Source: Streptomyces sp. MZ04 (GTDB lineage: Bacteria > Actinomycetota > Actinomycetes > Streptomycetales > Streptomycetaceae). From it: a DNA stretch of 33,800 nt. This document shows, one piece after another, positions 22,411 to 30,985 of the stretch. Location of the stretch: contig NZ_SRIC01000060.1 in NCBI RefSeq assembly GCF_004684775.1, forward strand, positions 1 to 33,800, in the 5' to 3' direction. Made by a program: the position numbers and the translations under genes. The notes beneath the pieces were generated by a model, which had not been told where the DNA came from, made no database searches, and saw only the letters and a program-made list of their open reading frames with translations. Each line of letters begins with the position of its first letter. The stretch's first letter is position 1.

Positions 22411-23718
22411 TCATACGCCGAGCGCGGCGAGCCGCTCCTCGGCCCGCCCCGGCGCGTACAGGTGCTCCACCACCAGCGCACCCGCCCCGACCAGGCCCGC
22501 ACGCTCGCCGAGCCGTGAGGTGACGATCTCCAGATGAGCGGTGGAGCGCGGCAGGGCCCGCTGATAGAGGAGCTCGCGCACGCCGGTGAGGAAGGGAGTT
22601 CCGGCCAGATCTCCGGCGATCATCAGAACCCCGGGGTTGAGCAGCGTGACGACGGTCGCGAGCACCTCGCCCACCCGGCGCCCCGCGTCCCGCGCGAGCC
22701 CGACGGCCTCCGGGTGCCCGGCGTCCAGGAGCGCGCGCACATCCGAGCCGGACGCCGCGGGGACGCCCGCCGCGCTCAGCTGAGCGGCCACCGCTCGCCC
22801 GCTGGCCACGGCGGCCAGGCAGCCGTAGGAGCCGCACTTGCACAGGGCGGCGGCGCCCCCCGTCCCGTCCATGACCCGTATGTGACCGATGTCCCCGGCG
22901 CCGCCGTCGATGCCCCGGTACACCGCGCCGCCGACGACGACGCCCGCGCCGATGCCGGTGGAGACCTTGATCAGGGCGAAGGCCGAGCACCGCCGGTAGG
23001 AGGCGCGCTGTTCTCCGTACGCCATGAGGTTGGCGTCGTTGTCGACGAGCACCGGGAGGTCGGCGGGGCCGCCCGTGTGCTCGGCGAAGGCGCGGCTCAG
23101 GCGGCCTCTTATGTCGTACCCGTCCCAGCCCGGCATGATCGGCGGCTGGACGACGCGGCCGGTCTCGCTGTCGACGGGGCCCGGCACCGCGAGCCCGATG
23201 CCGCACACCGAGTCCGGGGCCCACCCGGCCCTGCGCAGCAGCTCGGCGAAGCGGGCGCCGAGCTCGCCGAGGACCGCGTCCGGGCCCTCCTCGATCGACA
23301 GCGGGCCCGCGTGCTCGGCGACGATCTCGCCGGTGAGGCTCAGCAGGGCGGTGCGGGCGTGCCGGGTCTCCAGGTCAGCGGCGAGGACCACCGCGTGGGC
23401 GTCGTCGAACTCAAGGCGGAGCGCGGGGCGCCCCCCGAGCGGTGACCCCGCAGGACCGCCCGCACCCTCGCGCAGCCAGCCCGCACGGAAGAGCCGGTCG
23501 AGGCGCTGGCCGACGGTGCCGCGGGAGAGTCCGGTGACCTGCTGGAGGGCGCCGCGCGTGGTGGCCCGGCCGCTGCGCACCAGGTCGAGCAGGTCACCGG
23601 CGCCGGCGTGGGGTCCACCCATGCGCCCTCCCGCAGCCTGCCCCATGTGCCCTCCCGCCGACTGCCCCGCACGATCCACACGATCCACACGATCCTCGCG
23701 AACCGATCTGTCCGGCAT
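22411..23718 (-). CDS. ROK-family transcriptional regulator
   Basis: The 435-residue protein has a winged helix-turn-helix (about residues 41-85, LQQVTGLSRGTVGQRLDRL) fused to a ROK sugar-kinase-like domain. Visible ROK features are D226-N-D228, GDIGH with H279, and the zinc motif CKCGSYGC (C293, C295, C300). Such regulators bind a sugar or sugar phosphate and repress carbohydrate genes. It is divergent from the two glycoside hydrolase genes and 406 bp upstream of ppdK on the same strand, so it most likely controls the hydrolases. The ATG at 23718 follows a GGGGAGAG site. The first 40 residues are low-complexity, encoded partly by a 9-bp tandem repeat. Confidence 0.92.
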   Translation of the reverse strand: MPDRSVREDRVDRVDRAGQSAGGHMGQAAGGRMGGPHAGAGDLLDLVRSGRATTRGALQQVTGLSRGTVGQRLDRLFRAGWLREGAGGPAGSPLGGRPALRLEFDDAHAVVLAADLETRHARTALLSLTGEIVAEHAGPLSIEEGPDAVLGELGARFAELLRRAGWAPDSVCGIGLAVPGPVDSETGRVVQPPIMPGWDGYDIRGRLSRAFAEHTGGPADLPVLVDNDANLMAYGEQRASYRRCSAFALIKVSTGIGAGVVVGGAVYRGIDGGAGDIGHIRVMDGTGGAAALCKCGSYGCLAAVASGRAVAAQLSAAGVPAASGSDVRALLDAGHPEAVGLARDAGRRVGEVLATVVTLLNPGVLMIAGDLAGTPFLTGVRELLYQRALPRSTAHLEIVTSRLGERAGLVGAGALVVEHLYAPGRAEERLAALGV

Positions 23719-23848
23719 CCACTCTCCCCTTCTCCCCTTGCGCTCATCAACTCCACGTTACATATTGAGTTTTGCGTGTTAAGTAGACGTAACCCTATGG
23801 TGGATAACACCAAACTGACAGGGCGTCGAGCCCCTCGGGGAGATCCGC

Positions 23849-25291
23849 GTGGACCGCACGAACGTGAGCCGCACGACCGTGAGCCGCACGAACGTGGGCC
23901 GCACAGCCCAGCTGGCAGCCCGACCCGTCACGCCGCCGTCGCTGCGCGCACGTGCCGCCGATGTCCTGTGGGCCAACTGGACGGGGACGTCGACCGTCCC
24001 CTCCCGTGACCTGTATCCGCACCAGTGGTCCTGGGACTCCGCGTTCATCGCCATCGGGCTTCGCCATCTCTCCCCCTTACGCGCCCAGTTGGAGCTGGAG
24101 ACGCTGCTGAGCGCCCAGTGGGGCGACGGCCGCGTCCCGCACATCGTGTTCAACCCCGCCGTCCCCCTGGACGCCTACTTTCCCAGCCCCGACTTCTGGC
24201 GCTCCACGACCGCAGGCCGCACGGCCGGGGCACCCGGTGCCGTGCACACCTCCGGCATCGTGCAGCCGCCGGTGCACGCCCTCTCCGCCTGGCTGGTGCA
24301 CCGGGCCGACCCGGGGCTCTCCCGGGCCCGTTCCTTCCTGGCCCGCGTGCGCCCGCGCCTCGCCGCCTGGCACGGCTATCTGCTGGGCCGCAGGGACGTG
24401 GGCGGCGCGGGGCTCGCCTCGGTGGTCCACCCCTGGGAGCAGGGCATGGACAACAGCCCTTGCTGGGACGCCGCGTTGAGCCGGGTGAAACCGGCGGACC
24501 CGGCCGCCTACCGGCGCGCGGACCTGGACCACGGGGCCGCGGAGGACCGGCCGACCGATCTCGACTACGGCAGATATGTGCGCCTGGCCGCCGACTACCG
24601 CGATGGCCGGTACGCGGACGGGGCGGGCGAGTTCGCCGTCGAGGACCCGTCGTTCAACGCGCTGCTCATCGCCTCCGAGTACGCGTTGGCGCGCATCGAG
24701 GCCGAGTTGGACCTGCCGGACGCGGCTGCCGAGCGGGCGGCCCGTGCGGACACGCTGACCGGGGTCCTCGTGGAGCGGCTCTGGGACGCGGCGAGGGGCA
24801 TGTTCTTCTGCCGCGACCAGCTCTCCGGGGAGCTGGTGCCGGAGCGCGGCGTCGGCGGTCTGGTCCCGCTGATCCTGCCCGCGCTGCCGCCGTCCGTGGC
24901 CGCCGCGCTCGTCCGCACCGCGCACGGACCGCACTTCGGCCTCGGCGGCGCGGCCCGCCTCGCGCCGAGCTACGACCTCACCGGGAGCGCCTTCGACCCC
25001 CGTCGGTACTGGCGCGGGCCCGCGTGGTTCAACACCAACTGGCTGCTGGAGCGCGGACTTCGGCTGCACGGCGAGCGGGCGCGGGCGGACCGTCTGCGGC
25101 GCGCGCTGCTCGATGTGGCCGGGGAGTCCGGGTTCGCGGAGTACGTGGACCCGTACACGGGGCGGGGCTGCGGCGCGCGCGGCTTCGGCTGGAGCGCCGC
25201 GCTCGCCCTGGACCTGCTGCTCGACGATCCCGCCGGGCGCGACGAGGGAGGGCTTCGAGGATGGACGAGGGAGGGGTTCGGGGATGACTGA
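23849..25291 (+). CDS. GH63-like glycoside hydrolase (MGH1-like (alpha/alpha)6 barrel)
   Basis: The 480-residue protein has the signatures of the mannosylglycerate-hydrolase-like GH63 group: PHQWSWDSAF (about 57-66), HPWEQGMDNSPCWD (about 195-208) and RGPAWFNTNWLLERGL near 390. No signal peptide is evident, so it is probably cytoplasmic and acts on an alpha-linked sugar compound. The GTG at 23849 follows GGGGAGA. The first 17 codons are a 15-bp tandem repeat (R-T-N-V-S-type), so the true start could be further in. Its stop overlaps the next gene by eight bases, forming a two-gene operon. Confidence 0.83.
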   Translation: MDRTNVSRTTVSRTNVGRTAQLAARPVTPPSLRARAADVLWANWTGTSTVPSRDLYPHQWSWDSAFIAIGLRHLSPLRAQLELETLLSAQWGDGRVPHIVFNPAVPLDAYFPSPDFWRSTTAGRTAGAPGAVHTSGIVQPPVHALSAWLVHRADPGLSRARSFLARVRPRLAAWHGYLLGRRDVGGAGLASVVHPWEQGMDNSPCWDAALSRVKPADPAAYRRADLDHGAAEDRPTDLDYGRYVRLAADYRDGRYADGAGEFAVEDPSFNALLIASEYALARIEAELDLPDAAAERAARADTLTGVLVERLWDAARGMFFCRDQLSGELVPERGVGGLVPLILPALPPSVAAALVRTAHGPHFGLGGAARLAPSYDLTGSAFDPRRYWRGPAWFNTNWLLERGLRLHGERARADRLRRALLDVAGESGFAEYVDPYTGRGCGARGFGWSAALALDLLLDDPAGRDEGGLRGWTREGFGDD

Positions 25292-27254
25292 GGGACATCA
25301 ACTGCTCGTGCGGGGCGGTACGTTCGCCACCATCGGCGCGAGCGGAGACATCAGCGGGGTGCGGGGCAGCGGCACCGCTCCGGACGGGCTCTTCGTCCGT
25401 GACGCCCGGCACCTGAGCCGCTGGCAGCTCACGGTCGACGGGGCCGTACCGGAAATCCTCACGCCGGTGTCGCGGGCCGACGCCGAGGCGGGCGCCGCAC
25501 GGTGCGTCCTGGTGCCGCGCGGCGGACGGCAGGAGCCGCCCGCGTACACCGTCTTCCGTGAACAGGCCGTCACGGACGGCACGTTCGTCGAGCTGCTTCG
25601 GGTCACCAGCAATCGCGGGGTGCCGACGACCGTGCAGGTCGCGCTGACCGTCGACGCCGACTTCACCGACCAGTTCGAGCTGCGGGCCGACCACCGTACG
25701 TACGAGAAGACGGGCGCCGTCAGGTCGCGGCGGGTCATCGGCGGCGACGACGAAGAGCCCATCCTGGGCATCGAGTTCGGGTACCGGCGGCGCGAGTGGC
25801 GCTCCTGTACGACCGTGACCGCCGAGCCCGCGCCGGACGCCGTCGAGGAGACCGGGACCGGTGCGCGGCGCCTCGTCTGGTCCCTCGACCTCGACGCACA
25901 CGGCACCGCAGAGGTGGCACTGCGTGCCGCGGCGCATCCGCACGGCGCACCGGAACCACAGGTCCCGGACGCGCCATCGGACGCCGTACGCCAACTCGCG
26001 GCCGCCGAAGAGGACTTCGCCTCCGGTGTGACGCTCCCCGGCGCCTGGCCCGAGCTGGCGGCCGCGTGCCGCCGTGGCCTCGCCGACCTCGCCGCGCTCC
26101 AGCTCCCCGCGTCGGGACCGGACGGCGAGGCCCTGCGCGTCCCTGCGGCGGGCGTCCCCTGGTTCCTCACGCTCCTCGGCCGCGACGCCCTCCTGACCTC
26201 CCTCTTCGCCCTCCCCTATCTGCCGCGCCTGGCCGCCGCGACACTGCCCGCGCTCGCCGCGACGCAGGCGACGGAGGCCACCGAGGGCTCGGTCGCGCAG
26301 CCCGGCAAGATCGTGCACGAGGTGCGGCACGGGGAGCTCGCCCACTTCGGGCAGGTTCCGTACGGGCGCTACTACGGCTCGGTCGACGCGACCCCGCTCT
26401 TCCTCGTGCTGCTCGGCGCGTACACGGAACAGTCCGGCGACACCGCCCTGGCCCGCCGCCTGGAGCCGCACGCGCGGGCCGCCGTCGGCTGGATCCTGGA
26501 CCACGGCGGGCTCACCTCGCGCGGCTATCTCGTCTACCGCGCGGACAAGGGCGGCCTGGCCAACCAGAACTGGAAGGACTCCCCCGGCGCGATCTGTTCG
26601 GCGGACGGCAGCCGCGCCACGGGCCCGGTGATGGCGGCGGGCGCACAGGGATACGCGTACGACGCGCTCGGCCGCACCGCCTGGCTGGCCCGCACCGTCT
26701 GGGTCGACAAGGTGTACGCCGACCTCCTCACCCAGGCGGCCGCCGACCTGCGGGACCGCTTCCAGCGGGACTTCTGGATGCCGGGCCAGGGCTTCCCCGC
26801 GCTCGCCCTGGACGGCGACGGCAACCAGGTCGACGCGCTCGCGTCGGACGCGGGCCATCTGCTCTGGTCCGGCCTCCTGGACAAGGAGTACGGAGAGGCG
26901 GTCGGGCGCCGCCTCCTCGAACCGGACTTCTTCTCGGGCTGGGGCGTACGGACCCTCGCCGCGGGCCAGGCGGCGTACCACCCGCTGTCCTACCACCGGG
27001 GTTCGGTCTGGCCGCACGACAACGCGCTGATCGCCCTCGGCCTCGCGCGCTACGGCCTGCACGACGAGGCGCGCACGGTGGCCCGCGGCCTGGTGACGGC
27101 GGCGTCGACGGGCGGCGACCGGCTCCCGGAGGTCCTGGCGGGGTACGGCCGCGAGGCGTATCCGGGCCCGGTGCCGTACCCGCACGCCTGCGTACGGGAG
27201 TCCCGTTCGGCGGCGGCACCGCTGGCCCTGCTCACGGCGGTGGGAGGGGCGTAG
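25284..27254 (+). CDS. Glycogen-debranching-type amylo-alpha-1,6-glucosidase family protein
   Basis: The 656-residue protein starts with the GDE N-terminal domain (GGTFATIGASGDISG, then PDGLFVRDARHLSRW). It continues into an (alpha/alpha)6-hairpin glycosidase domain (about 270-650). Typical segments are GVPWFLTLLGRDALLTSL, PYGRYYGSVDATPLF, NQNWKDSPGAI and YHRGSVWPHDNALIALGL. The family includes debranching enzymes and other alpha-glucosidases; the exact substrate is unknown. The ATG at 25284 lies in an 8-bp overlap with the preceding hydrolase. Its end overlaps the convergent MFS gene by 23 bp. Confidence 0.88.
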   Translation: MTEGHQLLVRGGTFATIGASGDISGVRGSGTAPDGLFVRDARHLSRWQLTVDGAVPEILTPVSRADAEAGAARCVLVPRGGRQEPPAYTVFREQAVTDGTFVELLRVTSNRGVPTTVQVALTVDADFTDQFELRADHRTYEKTGAVRSRRVIGGDDEEPILGIEFGYRRREWRSCTTVTAEPAPDAVEETGTGARRLVWSLDLDAHGTAEVALRAAAHPHGAPEPQVPDAPSDAVRQLAAAEEDFASGVTLPGAWPELAAACRRGLADLAALQLPASGPDGEALRVPAAGVPWFLTLLGRDALLTSLFALPYLPRLAAATLPALAATQATEATEGSVAQPGKIVHEVRHGELAHFGQVPYGRYYGSVDATPLFLVLLGAYTEQSGDTALARRLEPHARAAVGWILDHGGLTSRGYLVYRADKGGLANQNWKDSPGAICSADGSRATGPVMAAGAQGYAYDALGRTAWLARTVWVDKVYADLLTQAAADLRDRFQRDFWMPGQGFPALALDGDGNQVDALASDAGHLLWSGLLDKEYGEAVGRRLLEPDFFSGWGVRTLAAGQAAYHPLSYHRGSVWPHDNALIALGLARYGLHDEARTVARGLVTAASTGGDRLPEVLAGYGREAYPGPVPYPHACVRESRSAAAPLALLTAVGGA

Positions 27255-28482
27255 CGGCCACCGGAAGCTCCTTGCCGAGGCGGGCCAGCGGGGAGAGGGC
27301 CATGTAGAGCGGGGACAGCGCGAGGCCGAAGGCGGTCACCAGGAGGCCGGTGCGCAGTCCCCACTGTGCGGCGAGCAGGCCGCCGAGCAGCGAGCCGAGC
27401 GGCGTCAGGCCCATCCCGACGAAGTTGATCGTCGCGACGACACGGCCCTGCATCCGGACGGGCGTGACGGCCTGCCGCACGGCCATGACGGTGACGTTGA
27501 CGAGCTGGCTGAAGGTGCCGAAGACGAAGTTGACCGCCATGAGCGCGACGAGGGTGCCGGAGCCGGAGCCGTGCAGTGCCGGTACGCAGAGCAGCACCCC
27601 GTCGGCCGCCACCGCCGAGGACACGAGCACCACGCCGTGGCCGAACCTTCCCGGCAGCCGTGCGGCGAGGAGCGAGCCGGCGACGGCTCCCGGCCCTGTC
27701 GCCGCCAGTGCGAGACCCACCTCGGCGCCCGACAGATGCAGTCCGCGCGGCAGGAAGAGCAGATACACGGTCATCACGGCGGCGAAGGAGAACTGGAAGA
27801 GCGCGGAGGCGATGCCCACCGCCCGCAACGAGCCGTCCCCGATGACGAGTTGCAGCCCTTCGCGGATCTGCCGCCGGACGGGAGGAGGCCGCAGGCCACT
27901 CCGGTCCGGCATCGACTCATCGCGGCGGATCCGCCGGATCGAGCAGAAGGACAGCAGGAAGAAGAGCGCGCCTGCCACCGCTGCGGCCGGCGCCGAAAGA
28001 AGCGTCACCAGCGCACCGCCGAGCGCGGGACCGCCGATCCGCGCGGCGGATCTGCTGCCTTCAAGGGCGCTGTTGCCGGCCACCAGTTGATCGCGTCGTA
28101 CGAGCCGTACGAGAGAGGCCTGGTAGGCCACGTCGAAGAACACGCTGAGCGCGCCGACGGCGAAGGCGACGACGAGCAGCGCCGGAACGCCGAGTACGCC
28201 AAGGAGGTACGCGGCGGGAAGCGCGGCCAGGGCGACGGCGCGGGCGAGGTCGGCGGACACCATCACCGTGCGGGCCCGTCTGCGGTCCACCCATGCGCCC
28301 GCGAAGAGCGAGAGCAGCAGGATCGGCGCCTGTTCCACGGCGCGCAGGACGCCGAGCTGTCCCGGGCCCGCGTCCAGGGCGAGCACGGCGATGAGCGGCA
28401 GGATCACCTGGCCCGACTGTTCGCCGAGCTGGGATGCGGTCTGGCCCGCCCAGAGCCGGCGGAAATCACGGTCACGCCACAC
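27232..28482 (-). CDS. MFS transporter (EntS/MFS_3-like exporter)
   Basis: The 416-residue membrane protein begins WRDRDFRRLWAGQTASQLG, typical of the MFS_3/enterobactin-exporter-like group. The loop motif VDRRRAR follows the second membrane segment, and ten to twelve hydrophobic segments span the chain. The substrate is unknown; siderophores or drugs are usual for the group. GTG 28482 follows AGGGG at five bases. It is tail-to-tail with the debranching gene and separated by 190 bp and a hairpin from the catabolic operon upstream, so it is probably transcribed on its own. Confidence 0.9.
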   Translation of the reverse strand: MWRDRDFRRLWAGQTASQLGEQSGQVILPLIAVLALDAGPGQLGVLRAVEQAPILLLSLFAGAWVDRRRARTVMVSADLARAVALAALPAAYLLGVLGVPALLVVAFAVGALSVFFDVAYQASLVRLVRRDQLVAGNSALEGSRSAARIGGPALGGALVTLLSAPAAAVAGALFFLLSFCSIRRIRRDESMPDRSGLRPPPVRRQIREGLQLVIGDGSLRAVGIASALFQFSFAAVMTVYLLFLPRGLHLSGAEVGLALAATGPGAVAGSLLAARLPGRFGHGVVLVSSAVAADGVLLCVPALHGSGSGTLVALMAVNFVFGTFSQLVNVTVMAVRQAVTPVRMQGRVVATINFVGMGLTPLGSLLGGLLAAQWGLRTGLLVTAFGLALSPLYMALSPLARLGKELPVAATPLPPP

Positions 28483-28630
28483 GAAAGCCCCTGGAGATGC
28501 TGAAGACGGTGCGCGGGAAGGCTCGCCGTGCCGCAGCTCAAGGGCAGCACGCGATGACAGGTCGTTCGTGACCTACGAAGTCAGCGCGCGCTCGGGTGAC
28601 CGGGCATCTCAGCTCCTGGGAGGGTCGGTT

Positions 28631-28666
28631 GCCGGGCCAGGCTAGCCGCACGGCGACCGGCCCGGC
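28631..28666 (-). terminator. Hairpin after the ferredoxin reductase gene
   Basis: GCCGGGCC (28631-28638) pairs perfectly with GGCCCGGC (28659-28666), with GC-rich pairing possible inside the loop. It starts six bases beyond the reductase stop on the minus strand and probably ends the catabolic operon. The rest of 28483-28672 shows only a small AGGTC/GACCT dyad. Confidence 0.55.
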
Positions 28667-28672
28667 AGCGAA

Positions 28673-29878
28673 TTACGCGGCGGCCTCCGGCTCGGGCAGC
28701 GCCATCAGCTCGCGACGGTAACTCCCCGCGAGTGCCGCCGCCTTGGGGCCGCCGAGTGCGGCGACGCCGATCAGACGGTCGTCCCGGTAGTAGCCGTAGA
28801 GGACATCACTGTCGTACGACTCCAGGTCCCCCTGGAGGAGTTGGCAACGGTCGGCGAGGCCCGGCTGGCCGAAGGACTGGATCCGCATGGCGAACTGGTC
28901 GCTCCAGAAGGATGGCAGCGGCGCGAACGGTCCCAGGCCGTGTTCGGAGCCGGTGAGGCCGGCGACCAGGGCGCGGGCCGCGTGTTTCGCGGCGTCGGAG
29001 GGGATCGACCAGTGCTCGACGCGCCGCGCGACCGGCCCGTACCGGGGGTTGGGGAAGCGCGCCACGTCCCCGACCGCCACCGCGTGCGGGAGGCCGCCGA
29101 TGCGCAGGTGTTCGTCGCAGAGGATGCCGTCGGTGAGGTCGATTCCCTCGGTGGCGCTCAGCCACTCCGCGTTGGGCAGTGATCCGACGGCCTCGACCAG
29201 GACATCGGCCGCGCAGGTCGTCCCGTCGTCCAACACCACGTGGCCATCGGCGAGTTCGGCTACCAGGCGGCCCATGCGGAAGCGCACCCCGTGTGCCTCG
29301 TGCCGACGCCGCAGTACGCGTGCCAGGCCCTCGCCGAGCGCCAGGAGCATCGGCTCGGCCTCCGGTGCGACGACCGTCACCTCACACCCGGCCTTGCGGG
29401 CGGTGGCCGCCACCTCGCAGCCGATGAAACCGGAGCCGATCACCAACACCCTTGTGCCCAGGTCGAGTTCGGTACGCAGTGCTGCCGAGTCCTCCAGGGT
29501 GCGCACGACGTGCCGGGGCGGGCCTCCGGTCAGTGGGAGCCTGCGTGGCCGCACCCCCGTGGCGGCCACCAGACCCTCGTACGCGTGCGTCGAACCGTCG
29601 GCCAGGGCGAGCGTGCGCGCGGCCAGATCGGCGGAGAGCACCGCCGTGCCGAGCCGCCACTCGACGTCCTGGACGCTGGGTCGGTGGCGCAGCGCCGTAA
29701 CGGTGGCGGGCGCGTCGCCCGCCAGGACCTCCTTGGACAACGGAGGCCTGTTGTACGGGAGATGGGGCTCGGCCCCGTACACGGTGATCGCCCCCTGCCA
29801 GCCCGCCGCGCGCAGTTGTTCCGCCGCGCGCAGACCACCGAGCGACGCGCCGACGACGGCGATTCCCGCCGGGGCCAC
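28673..29878 (-). CDS. FAD-dependent ferredoxin (rubredoxin-type) reductase
   Basis: The 401-residue protein has an N-terminal FAD-binding motif (VVGASLGGLRAAEQL), PPLSKEVL near residue 46, and ATGVRPRRL. An NAD-binding motif (VLVIGSGFIGCEVAATARK) lies near 145-163, and a second FAD contact AVAVGDVARFPNP near 270. This is the architecture of NAD(P)H-ferredoxin reductases serving P450s or Rieske oxygenases. GTG 29878 lies six bases after the ferredoxin stop, so the two are an electron-transfer pair. It closes the meta-cleavage operon. Confidence 0.92.
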   Translation of the reverse strand: MAPAGIAVVGASLGGLRAAEQLRAAGWQGAITVYGAEPHLPYNRPPLSKEVLAGDAPATVTALRHRPSVQDVEWRLGTAVLSADLAARTLALADGSTHAYEGLVAATGVRPRRLPLTGGPPRHVVRTLEDSAALRTELDLGTRVLVIGSGFIGCEVAATARKAGCEVTVVAPEAEPMLLALGEGLARVLRRRHEAHGVRFRMGRLVAELADGHVVLDDGTTCAADVLVEAVGSLPNAEWLSATEGIDLTDGILCDEHLRIGGLPHAVAVGDVARFPNPRYGPVARRVEHWSIPSDAAKHAARALVAGLTGSEHGLGPFAPLPSFWSDQFAMRIQSFGQPGLADRCQLLQGDLESYDSDVLYGYYRDDRLIGVAALGGPKAAALAGSYRRELMALPEPEAAA

Positions 29879-29884
29879 GGCGGG

Positions 29885-30076
29885 TCAGCCCTCGACCCGG
29901 ATGGCCTGCAGCGGGCAGACGTCGGCGGCGTCCTCGGCGTCGGCGCGCAGCGACTCGTCGGGCGCCTCGACGTACGCGAGATGGCCGTCCTCGTCGAGCG
30001 TGAAGACTTCGGGCGCGGCGAAGACGCACTGCCCGTGGTCCTGGCAGATGTTCAGGTCGACGGTGATCTTCAGCAT
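29885..30076 (-). CDS. [3Fe-4S]-type ferredoxin
   Basis: The 63-residue protein has C11-x2-H14-x2-C17 and C54-P, the pattern of actinobacterial P450-type ferredoxins. In these the second cluster position is not Cys, so a 3Fe-4S cluster is expected. GGGAG precedes the ATG by six bases. It would carry electrons from the reductase encoded next to it to an oxygenase not present in this window. Confidence 0.93.
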   Translation of the reverse strand: MLKITVDLNICQDHGQCVFAAPEVFTLDEDGHLAYVEAPDESLRADAEDAADVCPLQAIRVEG

Positions 30077-30103
30077 TTCAACTCCCTTCGGAATAGGGGT
30101 GGT

Positions 30104-30985
30104 TCAGCGGCGCGGCGCGCGGACCCCACGGAACTCCCAGTCGCCGCCGAAGGCCGTCGAGACGACCTCCTCGGATTCGGTGGGCTGGGCGCCGACGTCG
30201 GAGCGGATCGCCGTCGGCCCGGTGACGATGTGGTTCGTGAGCCGGCCGAGGCCTTCGGCCTCCACCTCGACGACGTCGCCCGGCGCGACAGGGCGGGAGT
30301 TGGCGGGGGTGCCGGACAGGAGCACGTCGCCGGGCTCCAACGTGATCGTGCGGGCGATGTCGGCGACGAGATAGTGCATGTCCCACTCCATCTCGTCCGT
30401 CGAACCGTCCTGCACGAGCCGCCCGTTGACATACGTCCGCAGGTATTTGCCGTGGAAGTCCCAGCCGGTGACGAGTCCCGGGCCGAGCGGGCAGAGCGTG
30501 TCGGAGCCCTTGACCCGGAGCATCGAACCGGCGTCGGTGTCGCGGAAGTCGTGCAGGCCGTAGTCGTTGGCGACGGTGTATCCGGCGATGTACGCGCCCG
30601 CGTCGGCGGGGGCGATGTTGCGGCACGTCCGGCCGATGACGATGGCGATCTCGCCCTCGTAGTTGAGGTACTTGCAGCCGTCGGGGCGGACCACCGCACC
30701 GCCGTGGGCGTTGAGGGCGGAGACGGGCTTGTGGAAGAAGGTGGGCGCGGGCGGCAGCCTGGTGCCGAACTCGGCCACTCTGCTGCGGTGGTTGAGGTGC
30801 ACGGCGATGACCTTGGAGGGGCGTACGGGTGGGAGGTGGCTCGCCTCGGCCGCCTTGACGCGGCGGCCGTCGGCGGCGACCAGTTCATCGCCGTCGCGCA
30901 TGACCTGGACGGCGGCTCCGTCGAGGAGGATTCTGCGGTACTCGGTGGTGATGGTCGTGGTGGTGGCGTTGTTGTTGTCCGTCAT
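30104..30985 (-). CDS. Fumarylacetoacetate hydrolase family protein (HpaG-like isomerase/decarboxylase)
   Basis: The 293-residue protein has the FAH fold with metal ligands E110-x-E112 (NYEGEIAIVIG) and D141 (ANDYGLHDF). The closing motif is GDVLLSGTPAN. In homoprotocatechuate breakdown, members decarboxylate and isomerize the ring-cleavage product after its oxidation. The gene order here supports that role, although hydratase activity cannot be excluded. The start is ATG 30985 in an ATGA overlap with the dioxygenase. The first 14 residues are Asn/Thr-rich. Confidence 0.85.
   Translation of the reverse strand: MTDNNNATTTTITTEYRRILLDGAAVQVMRDGDELVAADGRRVKAAEASHLPPVRPSKVIAVHLNHRSRVAEFGTRLPPAPTFFHKPVSALNAHGGAVVRPDGCKYLNYEGEIAIVIGRTCRNIAPADAGAYIAGYTVANDYGLHDFRDTDAGSMLRVKGSDTLCPLGPGLVTGWDFHGKYLRTYVNGRLVQDGSTDEMEWDMHYLVADIARTITLEPGDVLLSGTPANSRPVAPGDVVEVEAEGLGRLTNHIVTGPTAIRSDVGAQPTESEEVVSTAFGGDWEFRGVRAPRR

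Noticed and set aside
25029..27185. Minus-strand open frame of 718 codons
   Set aside because: It is the shadow of the two glycoside hydrolase genes; no domain is recognisable.
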